From a virus, in IMG/VR virus record IMGVR_UViG_3300030202_001922, positions 2,702-45,032 of that record: a stretch of DNA of 42,331 bases. The stretch is one strand, 5' to 3'. Both the position numbers and the translations under genes were made by a program. Below the pieces are notes generated by a model. The model saw only the letters and a list, made by a program, of their open reading frames with translations, did not search any database and was not told where the DNA came from. Shown here one piece after another: positions 15,101 to 21,414 of the stretch; the first letter of the stretch is position 1; each line of letters opens with the position of its first letter.

Positions 15101-16625
15101 TTTCATTATTAGATACTAACTTGTTAAGAGCATCTTCATCATCACCATATTTTAATTTTGCTTTAGCAACGTTATAATCGTTGTACATTGGAGCGGCTAT
15201 TTGAGGAAACAAACTTACACCAGCTGTAACGTAAGCTGGACCTAAAGTTTCTATCATACTAGTAACTGAATTCATTACACCACCAACTACATCAGATACA
15301 TCACCAGTTTTAACACCAGTAACCATACCTTTACCATCATATTTATATAGTAATTTTGTAGCTTCTATTTCTTTATATTTATTAGCTAGCCAAATATCTG
15401 TAGATTCTCCAACTTCTTCTCTAGTATCTTTATAAATAGGTTTAACATTTTTATTTTTATTTAACTCTTTCCATTTATCTGGATTTTTATCAAACAAAAT
15501 ATCTTCACCAGTATTTGGATCAATAAAAATAATACTACCTTTATCTCCTCCTAATAAAAAATCAGTAGCATCTTCTCCAGCAGTTTTTCTTAAAAAATCT
15601 ATACCCATAGCCTGTGTTTGGGTAAGGGTGTTTGCCAACCTTATTGGCATATCATCTTTAATATTTATTGCATTTTGTTTTATTTGAGCCCTTTCTTTTG
15701 GATCTTTTAAACCTTCGTATAAAGCCGCTGCTGATACCGCTAATTTATATTTTAAACCACCAAAAGGTAAATCAGTGTTCCAAACACTACTTAAAGCTAT
15801 TGACTTGGGATCCAAAGAACCATCGTCCAACTTGGATGCCGTATCTTCGACATCCACAGTGGCATCCGGCTGTGGTGTTACTCCCTTTACTTCTGGGGTT
15901 GAAAAAAACTGATTTGTAAAATCATCAGATGATTTAGTGTAATCTCCTTTTTGGTTTAAGTGATTATATAACTTTTCTCTAGATTCTTGATTTGAAAATT
16001 GTTTTATAAAATCATCGTATGATTTAGTATATTCACCATTATCAGTTAAATGTTTATGTAATTTTACAGATGACTCGTTAGTAGTAGGCACTGGTTGTAC
16101 TTCTGGTTGACTAGTTAATAAAGAATCAGCTATACTAAAGTTTCTATTAGTTATACCTTTATAACCAGCATCACCTTCTTCTAATACTTTTCCACCTGCT
16201 TTTCTTAAATTAGGATTTTCTTTTATTATTTGTTGTGCTTTTTCAATATCACCAGAGTTAATAGCTTTTATAATACCACTTTTTCTAACATTACCCATAC
16301 CACTTCTATAAAGTAAATTTGTAAGCGCATCTCTTTGTTCTTGTGAAACATCTTTATTAGTTAAAACAGAGTTAGCTTGATCAGTATATATTTTTTTTAT
16401 TTTAGGCATTAAATCTTTTGCTTGTTGCCTAGACATAGTTTTACCTGTTGAAACACCACTTTTATCCCAATACTCACTCCAGTGTGGTCTACCATCTTTT
16501 CCATCTAAAGAGTATTTAGTATAACCAAAACCAATTGTTGTGGTACCGCCAACGTCTGAATATGGAAGACCACCTTCTTTAAAACCTTCTTGTTTTATTA
16601 ATTCTTCTTCTAATACTTCGCTCAT
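9108..16625 (-). CDS. Giant polyvalent ejection protein: lysozyme, zincin and HAD domains
   Basis: A 2505-aa multidomain protein, last of three putative internal virion proteins. Residues 1-165 form a T4-type lysozyme (GH24) with the catalytic set E13, D24, T30 in EGFKEGG...YSDVGGTTTIGFGY. Residues 188-210 and 218-240 are two copies of an HL-x3-G-(E/D)-YTKS-x-DDF motif. Hydrophobic stretches occur near 445-480, 510-530 and 600-618. A zincin motif AAHEFMHAVLF gives H822, E823 and H826. A HAD-type phosphatase domain follows at about 1637-1785: DFDDTLA (D1642, D1644), VLTARP (T1721), a candidate motif-III Lys (K1758 or K1765) and FADDA (D1777, D1778). The rest is largely helical. The tail is very basic with a small FERESFKRETFKR repeat. 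Position and N-terminal muralytic domain parallel T7 gp16, and domain variety fits phage polyvalent proteins, injected to breach the wall and act early in the host. Confidence 0.85.
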   Translation of the reverse strand: MSEVLEEELIKQEGFKEGGLPYSDVGGTTTIGFGYTKYSLDGKDGRPHWSEYWDKSGVSTGKTMSRQQAKDLMPKIKKIYTDQANSVLTNKDVSQEQRDALTNLLYRSGMGNVRKSGIIKAINSGDIEKAQQIIKENPNLRKAGGKVLEEGDAGYKGITNRNFSIADSLLTSQPEVQPVPTTNESSVKLHKHLTDNGEYTKSYDDFIKQFSNQESREKLYNHLNQKGDYTKSSDDFTNQFFSTPEVKGVTPQPDATVDVEDTASKLDDGSLDPKSIALSSVWNTDLPFGGLKYKLAVSAAALYEGLKDPKERAQIKQNAINIKDDMPIRLANTLTQTQAMGIDFLRKTAGEDATDFLLGGDKGSIIFIDPNTGEDILFDKNPDKWKELNKNKNVKPIYKDTREEVGESTDIWLANKYKEIEATKLLYKYDGKGMVTGVKTGDVSDVVGGVMNSVTSMIETLGPAYVTAGVSLFPQIAAPMYNDYNVAKAKLKYGDDEDALNKLVSNNETEVALPMALGGLAYGLERVGLRGVTRYIASKPGTAARFTKLLWVGSGEGATEVGQLGLETMNTSLGQGKTVEEASVLAFNDMASDKGLEMFFSGFIGSTTIAGAGGLVNRALRNDNASLKEVNDKINNLADLNNAKYSTKDKDIKDAIDLEIKAAEQDLKSYIIEKRKLSEVLTEDEKTSLINVLNEKDGIKEKAESLRAKLENGEITNREFGYGIRSLNNQDKKLSEEINQVQSTATARAAEQVTETVKEQIKEAGLEGKVTEMTSEEISNIKEEGFNSKAAAKEFGFIRQSTDGSFQIILNKDKPMVGTAAHEFMHAVLFKTIGNNKNIQDALGDALVEHTSKLGGDTSILGQRLSAYGKFQEDGTFIRDDNFGEETITIMSESIIDGSLKFEENFFTKIGDIVRRFSQNYLGKEITFDTGRDVYNFVKDYSKSIKEGKINKAILNLAKEGVKGELVKGKVKPEATVQMSKEASDNVQRIYEEQGEAGIFDILKEFKPIVGKLVDKRSEAPGFDRQLLTDEIETGLINEKTGKQRSIMGLIKAYPAYVKKQQKDGKKVAPLAGFINNLLPERMIEASREILGEEFTEDITERVDIAAEEIVEPTVTRKPKPKKIFLADRLNVKSKVNESIKKQLPKINVKELTFKKLKNLVPGITGEMFGISPKKLKTLANITKKELQAAQMFINKNADLLISMLPEGSTQSGTATGVPNSLLKAFYTKTDRAKMAKTGSTSGLPIQVKNKINKKEFLETFGIIDGKPDRTDRNTSARVLALANLTGKIMTNQAVRENLQLLSDSKQTIQNIKDGISNIMFSKGVKEDLPDLKINDPKNGFENFDIFTDKIILLSTYGKPGLIRAVDLRSTLTNSAVKDYARSSTLFEDLGLLTIGKSQDRDYLRPDAALGKNIKAITKAQAKRYNEVGQANFNDMVDMIKKAIEDNPKDKELHSAINLYLSAAGNDTSHPLRGGAEYIGGDVTATGEIRYEHAVQTATVRDLLLDVLLNNPKDFNETLKAIKKNYKLIALSLKDDTTLNAAEYIDENGVLIKYKNGMGVGWDIFLDNWFDRYFNTDVNAINPNNLRVIKNGKTFADEYGVTMSGKSPIIKSNLKPQQQFSKAVNNVRTMASKPPKGISILDFDDTLATTESLVKYTTPDGKTGTLNAEEFASTYEDLQDQGYVFDFSDFNKVVKGKLAPLFKKAIKLQGKFGPENMFVLTARPPQAAKAIFDFLKANGLNIPLKNITGLGNSTSEAKALWVADKVADGYNDFYFADDALQNVQAVDNMLEQFDVKRKVQQAKVKFSKSMNTDFNNILEEVTGIDAIKRFSDIKARKRGASKGKFRFFIPPSHEDFVGLLYNFMGKGRKGDQHRDFFEKALVRPLNRAYREIDTAKQAIANDYKALNEQLADVKKKLTKKTPDGDFIFEDAIRVYLWNKHGYSIPGLSPTDQKNLVELVMNDKDLRQYADTVNIISKQDKYTDPGQGWEGGNIKTDLIDATGRVGRAEFFTEFNENADIIFSPENLNKIEAAYGADFRSALEDILHRISTGVNRPKGQHATMNKFMNYLNGSVGTVMFFNVRSAILQQMSIVNYINFADNNMFAAAKAFANQPQYWKDFAFIFNSDMLKQRRGGIGTDINGADLAQAVKGSKDPTKVVISKLLQLGFLPTQIGDNIAIATGGATFYRNRINKYIKDGLSKKEAEAKAFTDFQDLTQSTQQSSRPDMTSQQQASWIGKLVLNFQNITSQYNRIIKKAALDIGKGRISPPYTTKAQSNLGNLSKILYYGAIQNVIFYSLQTALFAVMFGDDEDEDQILKKRERVINGSIDSILRGAGIYGAVVSTLKNALIKFKEQREKGYNKDESAVPMELLNFSPVVGIKVRQLVNAEKTLNYNENVIGEMETFEADNPMWSAVTNYTQALTNFPANRLYQKSINMRNALDKDYTNFQRVMFFSGYTTWSLGLGDTEAIIEAKEKVKINKANTKKRKKKKGVFERESFKRETFKR
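15906..16064 (-). repeat. Two 23-residue repeats after the lysozyme domain
   Basis: Residues 188-210 and 218-240 of the polyvalent protein share the pattern KL-(H/Y)-x-HL-x3-G-(E/D)-YTKS-x-DDF-x-x-QF, spaced by 30 residues. The two copies are clearly homologous at protein level. They may bind peptidoglycan or a virion partner, but I know no function. Confidence 0.65.
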
Positions 16626-16638
16626 ATATTAATTTATT

Positions 16639-18456
16639 TTAAAAGTCGTCTACGCTACCACCGGTTGTACTAGGAAAGTTTGCCATCATAGTTGTTCTAC
16701 TTCTACCTTTGTCTTCTGTAAAATATTCTCTTTCTGGTAATTTGATTGCATCCTTATCTAAAGGAAGTAAAAATTCTGAATTTTCTTTTATAAGTCTTAA
16801 CAGGCCTTTGAAGTTTTTAGGATTTACTTTACCCATAACATCAGCATTTGGAGCTATAACAGCAATATCTCCATCATCCATTACTTGAAATACTCTATTG
16901 CTTACTAATGTAATATTACTTAAATCATTAATATCAAAATCATTTTCAATTGCTTTTTCAACAATTATTCTTTGATTTCTAGATCTTCTTTCGTCTTTAT
17001 CTAATCTTCTACCTGTATCAGCTTCTTCTTGCTCAACACCAATACCCATTTTCTTTCTATGATTATCAAAAGCAGTTTTAGTGTGACCGCTATACCAATC
17101 AGTTACGTCATTAATTAAACTTTGTTTTTCTTCTAAAGTTGTAGGCCTTAAATATCTTTGTATTACTTTTTCTTTATCTTCTTCAGTTAATTCATCTGCT
17201 GTTAACATGTTATCGTTGTTTTTATCAACTGAACCTGTTAATCCTAAACTACTGTATCTTAAAGTACTAATAGATGGAGATTTTTTAAAATCTTCTCCAA
17301 AGTTTCTATCTTGTCCTCCAACTTGTATATCTCTTGACAATAAATCTTCTAAATTTGTTTCCTTAGCGTTTAATAAAATTTTAAATTGACTCTTAACACT
17401 ACCTTCTACTTCAGAGTAGTCAGTATGTAAAAGACCTTTTGATTTACCATCTGCTTGTGTTATCATTTCTTCAGCTAACTTAGTACCACTTGTAACAATA
17501 TCATTTAACTTTCTTTCAGCAGCCCTGTCTTTTGGTCTTATCATGTTCATTAAATCTAAATATCTAACAACCATTTTATCTTTTGAAGTATCAGTTAATT
17601 CAGCTTGTTTTCCAAGAGCAGCAGCAGCTTCTCGTCCTCCTTGGTTTTTTAAATATTCTTGAAATAATCTATTAGGCGAAGCTTCAAAGTATAAATCACC
17701 ATCAGCGGTTTCAGTTTTTACACCATTAACATAAGATCCTCTAAAAGATTTAATACCCATACCTTCAAGATCTGCGCTTCTATTTATTACTTGAGCAAAC
17801 AATGTTTCATATTCAGTACCTGTAAGTTCGTCTCTAGTACCGTCTTTATTTATTATTTCAAAACTTCTACTTAAGTTAGCTTCATCTCCACCGTATGTAG
17901 CAGTTGCAATTGTTGCAGCAGCATTTTCTGCAATTATTTTTTCTCTAAGTGATTCTAGTTGACCACGCAAAGCCGCTCGTTTTTGTTTTCCTTTTTTACC
18001 TATAAACTTTTGACTATTTAAATCTTTTAAACCATCTCTTATTTGCTCAAAACTTGTTGTGTTTACGTTTTGAAGCGATGCGTTTGGTGGTTGGTTTTTC
18101 TCATATCCACCAGCTTCTTGTTTTGCTGATTCAACAGCATTAGTTCTAGATAAATCTTTTATACCTTCGTTTACATCTGTAAACCAACCTAATTCATCTT
18201 TAATTTCAGCTTTAATAGCTTTTTGTTGTTTAATATCTTTTGCTATAAGTTTACCACCTAGTTCCATAGAACCTCTTACACCTTGCTCTATAACACGACT
18301 TAAACCCCTACCTTTTGTTCTGTAAGCATCTATTAATCCTTCAAATTGTTTATTAAAAATAGCGCTATGATCGTTAGATATATAGGATTGACCTAATCTA
18401 AACGCTGAGCTAACTAAAGTTGCGTCTGCTTTTATTGCCATATTTCTTTTTTTCAT
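16639..18456 (-). CDS. Putative ejection/internal virion protein with EF-hand loop
   Basis: A 605-aa protein, mostly helical and charged, in the place of T7 gp15. Its C-terminus is Thr/Ser/Gly-rich (MMANFPSTTGGSVDDF). Residues 411-422, DKNNDNMLTADE, match the EF-hand/dockerin calcium loop with ligands at positions 1, 3, 5 and 12 and a hydrophobic at 8. An ATG at 18441 (MAIKADATLVSSAFRLG) is an alternative start, since most virion genes here begin MA. The first start at 18456 gives a Lys/Arg-rich lead of five residues. It lies 8 bases after the 264-aa gene and 13 before the polyvalent gene, so the three are probably co-expressed and assembled together. Function as an ejected protein is inferred from gene order. 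Confidence 0.6.
   Translation of the reverse strand: MKKRNMAIKADATLVSSAFRLGQSYISNDHSAIFNKQFEGLIDAYRTKGRGLSRVIEQGVRGSMELGGKLIAKDIKQQKAIKAEIKDELGWFTDVNEGIKDLSRTNAVESAKQEAGGYEKNQPPNASLQNVNTTSFEQIRDGLKDLNSQKFIGKKGKQKRAALRGQLESLREKIIAENAAATIATATYGGDEANLSRSFEIINKDGTRDELTGTEYETLFAQVINRSADLEGMGIKSFRGSYVNGVKTETADGDLYFEASPNRLFQEYLKNQGGREAAAALGKQAELTDTSKDKMVVRYLDLMNMIRPKDRAAERKLNDIVTSGTKLAEEMITQADGKSKGLLHTDYSEVEGSVKSQFKILLNAKETNLEDLLSRDIQVGGQDRNFGEDFKKSPSISTLRYSSLGLTGSVDKNNDNMLTADELTEEDKEKVIQRYLRPTTLEEKQSLINDVTDWYSGHTKTAFDNHRKKMGIGVEQEEADTGRRLDKDERRSRNQRIIVEKAIENDFDINDLSNITLVSNRVFQVMDDGDIAVIAPNADVMGKVNPKNFKGLLRLIKENSEFLLPLDKDAIKLPEREYFTEDKGRSRTTMMANFPSTTGGSVDDF
17191..17226 (-). other. EF-hand-like calcium-binding loop
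   Basis: Twelve codons encode DKNNDNMLTADE within the 605-aa protein. The pattern D-x-N-x-D-N-M-L-x-x-x-E matches the canonical loop, with Asp at 1 and 5, Asn at 3, Leu at 8 and Glu at 12, and helix-like sequence after it. Confidence 0.6.
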
Positions 18457-18464
18457 TTTTTAAT

Positions 18465-19259
18465 TTACATTCCCATCATGCCAGTAGATAATGAACCTGC
18501 TGAACCTGTTATACCAGCTATACCAGCAGTAGCTCTTTGTTGATGCATTGATGCCTCAGCACCTAATAAATTTGCTTGAGCAGCTCCCGCTGCCATTTGA
18601 TTACTATATGCTTGTTGTAAAGCTGCGTTAGCACCAGCGGCTTGTCCTGCTTGCATACCTAATAATGTTGCTTGTCTACTCATTTCAAACTCTTGTTTCA
18701 TTTGCTCACCACCTCTTTGTGCCATGTCAGCAGCTTGAGCGCCTTGTGCTATTGCCATTTGATTAGCAGCTTCTTGTTGTCCTATTGAAGCTGAGATCTG
18801 TTGAGTTTGTAAAGCCCCTTGATTTGCCATAGCTTGAGCTAAACCAGCAATACCACTACCACCAGCTGAAGCTCTTAAACCTTGCATTATATTGGCTCTT
18901 TGTTGAGCACCTTGTTCTGCTTGAAACTGAGCTTGTTGTTGGTTTACAGTTATATCTTCAAAAGCATTTTCCATGTTTTCATATGGATTAACAAACTCCA
19001 TAGCCTTGTATTCTTTTTTTTGTGCTTCAAGCTTTGCGTTTTCTTCTTGTTGTCGTTTTAATGCTTCGTCTGCTATTCTTTTTTGTTCTGCCATATTGGC
19101 ATCAGCAATTTCTTTTGCATCTTCCATCCTTCTTCTTGCTTTACTTCCTTGATGAGCAGCTATTCCAGCCCCAACAATCATTCCAACAGCACCCAATGCT
19201 AATCCAACTCCTGCAGCGCCACTCATTTGTTTCATTGGAGATGATTTTTTATTTGCCAT
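18465..19259 (-). CDS. Ala/Gln-rich internal virion protein, T7 gp14-like
   Basis: A 264-aa protein with one hydrophobic span near residues 15-35 (AGVGLALGAVGMIVGAGIAA), then a highly charged helix (KARRRMEDAKEIADANMAEQ onward) and a long Ala/Gln/Gly/Met-rich segment with repeated QQ and AxQ patterns. The C-terminus is Gly/Ser/Met-rich. This composition and size are typical of small phage ejection proteins such as T7 gp14, which insert in the outer membrane and start the injection conduit. It precedes the 605- and 2505-aa proteins in the same order as T7 genes 14, 15 and 16. The leader upstream is a 51-base A/T-rich gap with no promoter I can recognise. Confidence 0.65.
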   Translation of the reverse strand: MANKKSSPMKQMSGAAGVGLALGAVGMIVGAGIAAHQGSKARRRMEDAKEIADANMAEQKRIADEALKRQQEENAKLEAQKKEYKAMEFVNPYENMENAFEDITVNQQQAQFQAEQGAQQRANIMQGLRASAGGSGIAGLAQAMANQGALQTQQISASIGQQEAANQMAIAQGAQAADMAQRGGEQMKQEFEMSRQATLLGMQAGQAAGANAALQQAYSNQMAAGAAQANLLGAEASMHQQRATAGIAGITGSAGSLSTGMMGM

Positions 19260-19310
19260 AATTTTAATTTTTTATATATATAATAGTTACAGTTTTTAGT
19301 GTTTTTTTAC

Positions 19311-20969
19311 TTACAATGCATCTAGGAACCTTTCTATATCAAAGTAAAAAGTAGTATCGCTTGTTGGTACATTAGATATTTTTATATCACCTTTTATAGT
19401 AGCAACAGTTCCAGTTCCGTCAAAAAATAATGTTGCTCCACTTTCTAAACTTTGTGCGGCCGAAGCGGTTAAGTTTCCAGCTCCAGTTGCTACGTTTTTA
19501 AAAGTAACAGTTGGAAGTGCAACGGTAGAGTTTATACCTATTCCACGTATAGTAGCATCAGCACCAATTCCACCTACTTCAGCTACTGGTATAGTAGTGC
19601 TATTAATTGTACGAGATGTAGTTGTAGTAGAAATTTGAGTAAGTTCTATAGTAACATTACTTAATTCTACATTTGCACCAGTAACTGTTCTTATTTGATC
19701 AACGCCATATCCAATAAGTTTAACATTGGTGTCTGACTTAAGAGCATCAGGTTGTTGAACGTCAAACGTTACATTACCTTCTTGAGCTGTTGCCGCGCCG
19801 TATACGTCTATAGCAGTAACAGAATTACTACTAGCGCTTACACCATCAACATTAATATCATTAACGGTAATAGTCTTAACATCGTTATAATATTCTCTTT
19901 CTATTATTTCGTTTGTTGATTTTTCTGCTAAATAACCACCTATTCTTGAATCGATAACCGTATTAGAAGTTCTAGTAGGATCTAAAACCATACCATCACT
20001 TAGTCCAACTATATTGCTTACAGGCCATCTATAATAAGTAGAAGAACTAACATTTTCTCCTTCTATAGGTAAAGCAGCAGATCCAATGTTTACTGTTTTA
20101 ACAACACATAAATCATCTATTGTAGGAGCGTTTGGGTTTGAAAAGGGCCTACCACTTCCCGCTGTACAAGTAATTGTAAAAGATGATTTAATAGAACCAC
20201 CTGAATTTGCTTCCATTGCATATCTTCCTGTAGTGCTATCTGTATAATGTGGTGTCATAGATCTAAACGGTGGGCTAAATGATAATGAAACACCATCTTC
20301 TACACTAGTAGTTTGATTAACTTCAATTTCATTTACATTATCACCATCTGGATTTACCTTGGTAACTAAAACGTTAGAAGAAGAAGCTATATCACCACCA
20401 GTTACTTTATCACCAATATCAAGTATTTTAATGTCTGTTGCGTCTCCATCTATAACTATTCTATTAGAACTAGATACAGCACCATTAACAGTACTAGTAT
20501 TAGGAGTATAACGCGATGGAGCTATAATACTTAGGTATAAATTTATCATGTCATACTGATAAATTATTCTTTTTACTATATTTGAGTTAGAACCAGTAGA
20601 TGCATTTATATTAACAGTTCCGTCTGCGTTGTAATACTCAATGTATCCAGTATGTCTAGTTATTATATCACCGTGAGTTTCTGCAATTACACTAAGTGTA
20701 AATGGAGGGTTATTAGTAGACCAAGCATCAAAAGTAATATTAATAGAATAACTTTTTTGCTCTAATTTAACTTTAGTTAGTCCAGTTTTATATGTAACCC
20801 AAGATTTAGTCATAAAATCGTAATATAAAGGAGTTCCATCTCCAGCTGAATAAATTTCAATACTAAAAATAGCACCTTCATCACCCGTTATATTTAATTG
20901 TCTTGTTTCACCTTCAGAGCTTATATCTCTTGTACTAATTTCAACACCGGTAATTATTTTTTCAGTCAT
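19311..20969 (-). CDS. Beta-rich structural protein, unknown (tail or appendage)
   Basis: A 552-aa Ser/Thr/Val-rich protein with almost no helix-forming stretches. Visible local patterns include ILDIGDKVTGGDIASSSNVL followed by VTKVNPDGDNVNEIEVNQTT, a small beta unit, and many short repeated strands toward the C-terminus. There are two or three Cys and no signal peptide. It lies between the 142-aa structural gene and the ejection genes, a place where tail-tip or fibre-anchor proteins occur. Its C-terminus (SDTTFYFDIERFLDAL) may be a small interaction helix. I do not recognise the family. Confidence 0.6.
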   Translation of the reverse strand: MTEKIITGVEISTRDISSEGETRQLNITGDEGAIFSIEIYSAGDGTPLYYDFMTKSWVTYKTGLTKVKLEQKSYSINITFDAWSTNNPPFTLSVIAETHGDIITRHTGYIEYYNADGTVNINASTGSNSNIVKRIIYQYDMINLYLSIIAPSRYTPNTSTVNGAVSSSNRIVIDGDATDIKILDIGDKVTGGDIASSSNVLVTKVNPDGDNVNEIEVNQTTSVEDGVSLSFSPPFRSMTPHYTDSTTGRYAMEANSGGSIKSSFTITCTAGSGRPFSNPNAPTIDDLCVVKTVNIGSAALPIEGENVSSSTYYRWPVSNIVGLSDGMVLDPTRTSNTVIDSRIGGYLAEKSTNEIIEREYYNDVKTITVNDINVDGVSASSNSVTAIDVYGAATAQEGNVTFDVQQPDALKSDTNVKLIGYGVDQIRTVTGANVELSNVTIELTQISTTTTSRTINSTTIPVAEVGGIGADATIRGIGINSTVALPTVTFKNVATGAGNLTASAAQSLESGATLFFDGTGTVATIKGDIKISNVPTSDTTFYFDIERFLDAL

Positions 20970-20971
20970 AA

Positions 20972-21400
20972 TTATATACTATTTATTGTTACTTCACTAC
21001 CAATTGAAAATATTTCAGCTTTTTCTTTAGAATTATTTACAAGTTTTACTTGAGCGTAATACCCATTAACATCACCATCTATTTGATCAAATTTAGAAAA
21101 CATTATAAAATCATCTGAACCAGGTGTATAAGGCACGTAATTTTCAGAAGGATTTGGTATGTTAGGTGTTAAAAGATCAGTATGAAGCTCAACAGTATCA
21201 CCTGGAAGAGAAACTATTTTTCTTAATATACCAACAAAATGATTTACTCCAGTATCTCCAGCGCCAGTACCTGCTCTTGGAACTCCAAATATATTACCAT
21301 CAGCACCTAATGATCTAGCTGTAGATCTAGCGTAAATAGCATCACCAACTTGTAGTGAAACGTTTAGATTTTTGAGATTATTTAATGTTAATATTATCAT
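20972..21400 (-). CDS. Small conserved structural protein, unknown
   Basis: A 142-aa protein beginning MIILTLNNLKNLNVSLQVGD and containing VGILRKIVSLPGDTVELHTD, then DDFIMFSKFDQIDGDVNGYY and AQVKLVNNSKEKAEIFSIGS. The beta-strand pattern and the NGYYAQVKLVNNSKEKAEIF block look familiar from uncultured marine phages, in the same position after the nozzle-like gene. No catalytic or metal motif is visible. It starts 14 bases after the nozzle gene's stop and ends two bases before the 552-aa gene starts. A tail assembly or tail-tip role is inferred from neighbours. Confidence 0.6.
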   Translation of the reverse strand: MIILTLNNLKNLNVSLQVGDAIYARSTARSLGADGNIFGVPRAGTGAGDTGVNHFVGILRKIVSLPGDTVELHTDLLTPNIPNPSENYVPYTPGSDDFIMFSKFDQIDGDVNGYYAQVKLVNNSKEKAEIFSIGSEVTINSI

Positions 21401-21414
21401 ATTTATTTTTTATT

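Noticed and set aside
19260-19310. Bacteroidota-type promoter (TTG and TAnnTTTG elements) in the 51-base gap
   Set aside because: No TAnnTTTG element is present on the minus strand. The TATTATATAT run could fit a -10 box but is indistinguishable from background A/T sequence.
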